A stretch of 10,245 nt of DNA, from assembly GCA_002401295.1 (NCBI GenBank), contig NVSR01000076.1, positions 1-10,245 on the forward strand, given 5' to 3'. How positions within the stretch are numbered: position 1 is the stretch's first letter; every line of letters starts with the position of its first letter. A program made the position numbers and the translations under genes. Shown in pieces: positions 7,801 to 10,245 of this stretch. Under the pieces are notes generated by a model that was given only the letters and a program-made list of their open reading frames with translations, made no database searches and was not told where the DNA came from. The DNA comes from SAR324 cluster bacterium. Lineage in GTDB: Bacteria; SAR324; XYD2-FULL-50-16.

Positions 7801-9539
7801 CCTTCACCATCCAACATGGCTGTAATGTTCAATTGGAAAGCTAGATCGCCTACTGGTATTTCCGTCGCATAGGGCAAATTCGCGGGGTTATCCAGGATTT
7901 TGCGTTGGTAAGCCGGGTTTTTATGGAAAATATCGATACAGGTTCCCATCAAAGTGGAGGGATTAAAACCGGGGAAGGTCTTCTGAAACTGCTCTAAATT
8001 ATCTCCAATCATTTTGGTGGAAGCCGGGTTAATGTAGGTGATTTTCAGATCACGATCACACATCAGGGTGGCTGCGCTACTCCCCTCAATGGCTGATTCC
8101 AGGCGAGTGGAGTTGTTTTCAAAATTCAGTTTTTCCGTTACATCTTCCCATTCCACCACGTAAGCCACTTTGTTCCCATCCCGGTCTCCAATAGCACGAG
8201 CTCTAAAGCGAAAAGTAAATGTCCCCGGATTGATATCCGCTCTGTGAATATCCCCTGCTCTCATGGAACGCAAAACTTGTTTTATTATTTCAGGGTCCTT
8301 GTGAAAACGGTGGATACTTCCACCGACTACACGATCAGCCCGAAAACCGGTCAGATACTTACCCAACTCTGTCTCTAGCTCGGTCAAGACTTCAATCGTT
8401 TTTTGGTTAGCGTAAACAATGGTTTCATCCAAGTCTGCGATCATGATATTTACGCCCGCGTCGTCCACAATGGATGTAAGGAGGTCCAGGTTCAACATAC
8501 CTGATTTGGATTCAGTATCCGGAGCCATTTTGTGTCCCTGTGAATTTGAGTTAGCAGTGAGGCCAAGTTCTTCATCAGAGGTGGCCCTTTGAGAGGTTAA
8601 ATCTTGATCTTCCGTTGTTTGATATGCCTGTAACATGGTGTCACTAATCATGCTCAATGCATCACGCCAAGCTTTATCAACCTTATTTGTCCAGATGCTT
8701 CCGGCCATACTCTTCATCACCCCCACGAGGGTTTCGCCGACGGCATCGTAATGGGCTTCTAAAGCTCCAAAGCCTTGATGCTTCAGACCCAGTTGTCGCA
8801 GGGCGGGCAGGAGTTTATCGGGGTTGCGCAGGTTATTACGAACCAAAACCAGGGAGCTCAGTAAATGGCGGCGTTGTTGTTCCATCTCTGTTTGAGCGAA
8901 GAGTGGCTTCACTCCGGGGTAATCACGAAATAAAGTTTCATAAAAGCGACGAACTAATTCTTCTCCCCGAGGTGCCAGAGCATCAAAACTCTTTTCCAAT
9001 AATTCGATTTGCAAGCCGTTACCACTTTTTTTATTTTTCCTTGACATGTGAGTCTCCCAATGAGTTTTTGGTCCATAGCCTCCCAACATTGTTTTCACAA
9101 TTTCATTTAAGGTATCTTGCCATACCCGGCGGTCCTCCTGAGTCCAATGCTGACCGCCAACTTCCTGAAAAGTTTCCAAAAGTATTCCTTTCAAGAGTTC
9201 ATAATATTCCTGCTGAGCACCATGAGCCTGATGTCGTTGCCCCATATTTTGGAGTGCGGGAATGAGTTTATCCGGATCTCTCAAGTACCGCCGAATGAGA
9301 GATAAAGATTTCCAGAGTTTCTTTTCCTGCTCACCCTGATCCCCATCGGGAAAAAGAGTTTTCATCCGGGGGAATTGTTGGAATAGATTCTGATAAAATC
9401 TCTGCACCAGCAACAATCCAGAGGGGGCAATTCGATCAAAAGCTTCTTCCACCAAACCCAAAGGCAACTCCCAGGGATGGTCCTTTTCTAAAGGCCGGTC
9501 TGTTTCCGATTTCCACGGTTCGAGATGTATTCCCTCCAT
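4854..9539 (-). CDS. Giant soluble methyl-accepting chemoreceptor: two globins, six Aer2-like PAS domains, HAMP units, signalling hairpin
   Basis: This is a 1561-residue cytoplasmic chemoreceptor with no hydrophobic membrane span. Globin 1 (about 28-155) has Y49 (B10), F63 (CD1), Q71 (E7), proximal H103 and Y113. Globin 2 (about 176-306) has Y200, F214, Q222, H254 and Y264. This is the flavohaemoglobin pocket set, but no FAD/NAD reductase domain follows, so a sensing role is likely. Six PAS domains (about 350-1105) follow, the last five at an exact 125-residue period. Each keeps a His (413, 539, 664, 789, 914, 1039) and a Trp (464, 589, 714, 839, 964, 1089) matching the Aer2 haem His and ligand-stabilising Trp. 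About three HAMP-like units (1104-1233) lead to the signalling domain (about 1235-1478), whose tip is DEIAFQTNLLALNAAVEAAR (1331-1350). A flexible tail ends in EFGRF. The ATG overlaps the cheW stop as TAATG, implying translational coupling. Ligand (O2, NO, CO or redox) is unproven. Confidence 0.9.
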   Translation of the reverse strand: MEGIHLEPWKSETDRPLEKDHPWELPLGLVEEAFDRIAPSGLLLVQRFYQNLFQQFPRMKTLFPDGDQGEQEKKLWKSLSLIRRYLRDPDKLIPALQNMGQRHQAHGAQQEYYELLKGILLETFQEVGGQHWTQEDRRVWQDTLNEIVKTMLGGYGPKTHWETHMSRKNKKSGNGLQIELLEKSFDALAPRGEELVRRFYETLFRDYPGVKPLFAQTEMEQQRRHLLSSLVLVRNNLRNPDKLLPALRQLGLKHQGFGALEAHYDAVGETLVGVMKSMAGSIWTNKVDKAWRDALSMISDTMLQAYQTTEDQDLTSQRATSDEELGLTANSNSQGHKMAPDTESKSGMLNLDLLTSIVDDAGVNIMIADLDETIVYANQKTIEVLTELETELGKYLTGFRADRVVGGSIHRFHKDPEIIKQVLRSMRAGDIHRADINPGTFTFRFRARAIGDRDGNKVAYVVEWEDVTEKLNFENNSTRLESAIEGSSAATLMCDRDLKITYINPASTKMIGDNLEQFQKTFPGFNPSTLMGTCIDIFHKNPAYQRKILDNPANLPYATEIPVGDLAFQLNITAMLDGEGNYIGNNLNWMNVTDQKRSENKAIRLESAIEGSSAATLMCDRDLKITYINPASAKMIDDNLDQFQKAFPGFDPSTLMGTCIDIFHKNPSYQRKILENQANLPYAAEIPVADLAFQLNITAMLDGEGEYIGNNLNWMNVTEQKESENKAVRLESAIEGSSAATVMCDRDYKITYINPASAKMIEENLRDFMEAFPGFDPSKIIGTCIDIFHQNPAYQRRILDNPANLPHEAEIKVGKLAFKLNITAMQDTEGNYIGNNLNWANITEFKTQANESARLQSTIEGANQPIISCDRDLVITYANPSTLKMVKENLEQFQAAFLGFDLASLVGSKIDRFHRNPEHQRRILANPDNLPYQAEIPVGNLFFSLNITAMTDTEGNYIGNTLEWNNVTEVKKKETEVVRLSGMIETAATNFMVCDTDLKITYCNPAVIKMMGKYERELQKQVKAFNLNNLVGTCIDDLHINPSVQRNLLSNPANLPYQAELKLGPLEFGLNATGLLDAEGNLIGNAVEWIDYNDRAAYSSEVDGLLIEIREGNLSQRGQMETMADAYKPMIHNINEIIDAIVEPIAEIQERLTQVSQGDVKAFVVGEYRGDHAALKDSLNNTLQSLGELAEAATTIAKGDLRVDVTPKSDVDAMGKAMNLILSNLNNIMRQVQLAGEEITIGSQQIADSSQSLAQGSTEQASALEEVSASMTQLASQTTANADNAIQANTLANAGRDTARTGDQQMKEMITAMSTIEESSQNISKIIKVIDEIAFQTNLLALNAAVEAARAGVHGKGFAVVANEVRNLAGRSAQAAKETTEMIEDSAKKVRQGIQIADKTADALSEIVTNVGKVTDLVGEIAASSKEQADGIKQINQGLQQIEQVTQDNTGASEKSAAAAEQLAGQATHLKELLSQFQLKEEVAQTDLASQMTPELMAAFQQFMAQQNMGVGKPAPSPQLKTRQAQAPTMGTIQPRNDDSRKAVVNPKDVIALDDKEFGRF
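6225..8099 (-). repeat. Five in-frame 375-bp tandem repeats encoding PAS domains 2-6 of the chemoreceptor
   Basis: Units are 7725-8099, 7350-7724, 6975-7349, 6600-6974 and 6225-6599 in translation order, each exactly 375 bp (125 codons). Units 1 and 2 encode 111 identical residues of 125 by eye count, units 2 and 3 about 91, and units 4 and 5 are more diverged. Units 1 and 2 also share long identical base runs. Each opens with ESAIEGSS or a variant, passes a CDxDxxITYxNP strand and FHxNP helix, and closes with a W-x-N-[VI]-T strand and a short charged linker. The gradient suggests successive duplication, the most recent being units 1 and 2. Confidence 0.9.
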
Positions 9540-10030
9540 TAAAAAGCTTCTTCTAAGCTGCCAATCACACTCTCAATATCCAGCAGGATATGAATGTCAT
9601 GGTCTACCTTACCCAAGCCCTGAATAAAGCGCTTATCATTACCACTGCCGACGGTTGGCGGTTCTTGAATTTTTTCGTCGGGAATATCAACGACATCTTT
9701 CATAGTATCCACGATCATTCCTGTTTCCGCATCATTGATGCTGACGACAATAATACAAGTCCGTTCATTATAATTTTGGCTGTCCAGCCCAAATCTCCTC
9801 CTGACATCCATAACGGGGATGACCTTACCACGAAGGTTAATCACTCCCTTAATGTAGTCGGCTACATCAGGGACCTCTGTGACCTGTTGCATACGGATAA
9901 TTTCAATAACATGCCGAATTTCGATTCCATAGCTTTGATCTGTCAGCATAAAGGTGAGGTACATACCCTCCATCATGTCCTGATCTTCTTCCGATATCCC
10001 TACATTACCCATCGGAGTCTCAATTGCCAT
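9539..10030 (-). CDS. cheW: CheW chemotaxis coupling protein
   Basis: This is a 163-residue single-domain CheW, which links chemoreceptor tips to the CheA P5 domain in cytoplasmic or polar arrays. After a short variable N-terminus the domain runs from about residue 22 to 160. It has the characteristic block INLRGKVIPVMDVRRRFGL (64-82), the preceding YGIEIRHVIEII strand-turn and the late strand GMIVDTMKDVVDIP. Start choice: ATG 10030 has AAGGAG at 10036-10041, five bases upstream. An in-frame ATG at 10096 would add 22 residues not typical of CheW and has no SD. Its TAA overlaps the chemoreceptor ATG by one base, so this CheW is probably made with, and dedicated to, that receptor (inference). 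Confidence 0.95.
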   Translation of the reverse strand: MAIETPMGNVGISEEDQDMMEGMYLTFMLTDQSYGIEIRHVIEIIRMQQVTEVPDVADYIKGVINLRGKVIPVMDVRRRFGLDSQNYNERTCIIVVSINDAETGMIVDTMKDVVDIPDEKIQEPPTVGSGNDKRFIQGLGKVDHDIHILLDIESVIGSLEEAF

Positions 10031-10035
10031 TCCTA

Positions 10036-10041
10036 CTCCTT
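10036..10041 (-). promoter_or_regulatory. Shine-Dalgarno site that fixes the cheW start
   Basis: AAGGAG lies five bases before ATG 10030 on the minus strand. It decides against the ATG at 10096, which is preceded by an AT-rich run without purine SD bases. Confidence 0.8.
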
Positions 10042-10146
10042 TTTCTGGTAGTTCTCTAGTTCCGTTTGCAGTTGCCCTAGGCAAATTGATGCGCATGGAA
10101 AATTCAGAAAATATAAAGTACTAAATAAAAAAATATTTTCCACGAA

Positions 10147-10174
10147 TTTATCACAGTATTTTTGTTTTCTGCAA
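10147..10174 (-). promoter_or_regulatory. Candidate promoter for the cheW-chemoreceptor(-cheV) operon
   Basis: On the minus strand, TTGCAG (10174-10169) is separated by 16 bp from GATAAA (10152-10147), with TG one base upstream of the -10 as in an extended -10 promoter. The rest of 10097-10245 is AT-rich leader and upstream DNA with no ORF supported. No clear sigma28 (TAAA-N15-GCCGATAA) site was found there. This is consensus matching only. Confidence 0.35.
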
Positions 10175-10245
10175 GAAGTTATTCATTACTTACAAGACTC
10201 TTGGTCCCCATGGCTCTTATAGTGGTGCTAGTTTTAGCTATTTTT

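Noticed and set aside
8657..9265. A 202-codon open frame on the plus strand opposite the globin-coding region
   Set aside because: It lies wholly antisense to clear globin domains with conserved haem residues; its Arg/Pro/Ser-rich product has no recognisable domain. It is a shadow.
4854..9539. Flavohaemoglobin-type NO dioxygenase activity for the globin domains
   Set aside because: No FAD- or NAD-binding reductase domain follows either globin; the chain continues into PAS, HAMP and chemoreceptor modules, so sensing fits better.
9590..10051. A 153-codon plus-strand frame opposite cheW
   Set aside because: It is fully antisense to a well-supported CheW and has no recognisable features.
10227..10245. 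Plus-strand terminator at the right edge (GCTA-GTTT-TAGC followed by T run)
   Set aside because: The stem is only four A/T-rich-flanked base pairs, and no plus-strand gene precedes it; the window ends in the T run so the context is missing.

Overview
The window looks like a chromosomal segment from a Gram-negative, probably proteobacterial, motile bacterium of moderate GC content. The reasons are an outer-membrane beta-barrel C-terminus ending in aromatic Phe, a full-length YdiJ-type FAD/Fe-S dehydrogenase close to the Escherichia coli protein, and a chemotaxis cluster with CheW and CheV. The genus cannot be named from the sequence alone. Motif comparisons with named proteins are from memory, not from a search.

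Layout: 1-422 (+) is the 3' end of an outer-membrane barrel gene. 423-653 is a structured intergenic stretch with a GC-rich bulged hairpin, two tandem 28-bp repeats that each carry a TTGG-N10-CCAA dyad, a sigma70-like promoter, and an 8-bp stem-loop in the presumed leader. 654-3722 (+) is ydiJ. A 55-bp gap separates it from a convergent chemotaxis cluster on the minus strand. That cluster reads, in transcription order, cheW (10030-9539), a 1561-residue soluble chemoreceptor (9539-4854) and cheV (4716-3778). The cheW stop and receptor start overlap by one base (TAATG). A 137-bp gap between the receptor and cheV holds a REP-like palindrome and four 7-bp tandem repeats. The 149 bp upstream of cheW are AT-rich and hold a candidate promoter.

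The receptor is the main discovery. It has two tandem flavohaemoglobin-type globin domains, each keeping Tyr-B10, Phe-CD1, Gln-E7, proximal His-F8 and the Tyr ten residues after it. Six PAS domains follow, and every one keeps a His and a Trp at the positions used for haem and O2 binding in the Pseudomonas Aer2 PAS domain. Then come about three HAMP-like units and a methyl-accepting signalling hairpin, and the C-terminus reads EFGRF, which resembles the xWxxF CheR/CheB tether. No membrane segment is visible. If all pockets are occupied it would carry up to eight haems per chain. The last five PAS units repeat at exactly 125 residues (375 bp), with the first two of these nearly identical, which suggests recent internal amplification.

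Working model (inference): the receptor is a cytoplasmic gas or redox sensor that passes its signal through the adjacent CheW and the CheW-receiver fusion CheV to a CheA encoded elsewhere. No cheA, cheR, cheB or cheY is in the window. The ydiJ gene is convergent and no functional link to the cluster is shown.
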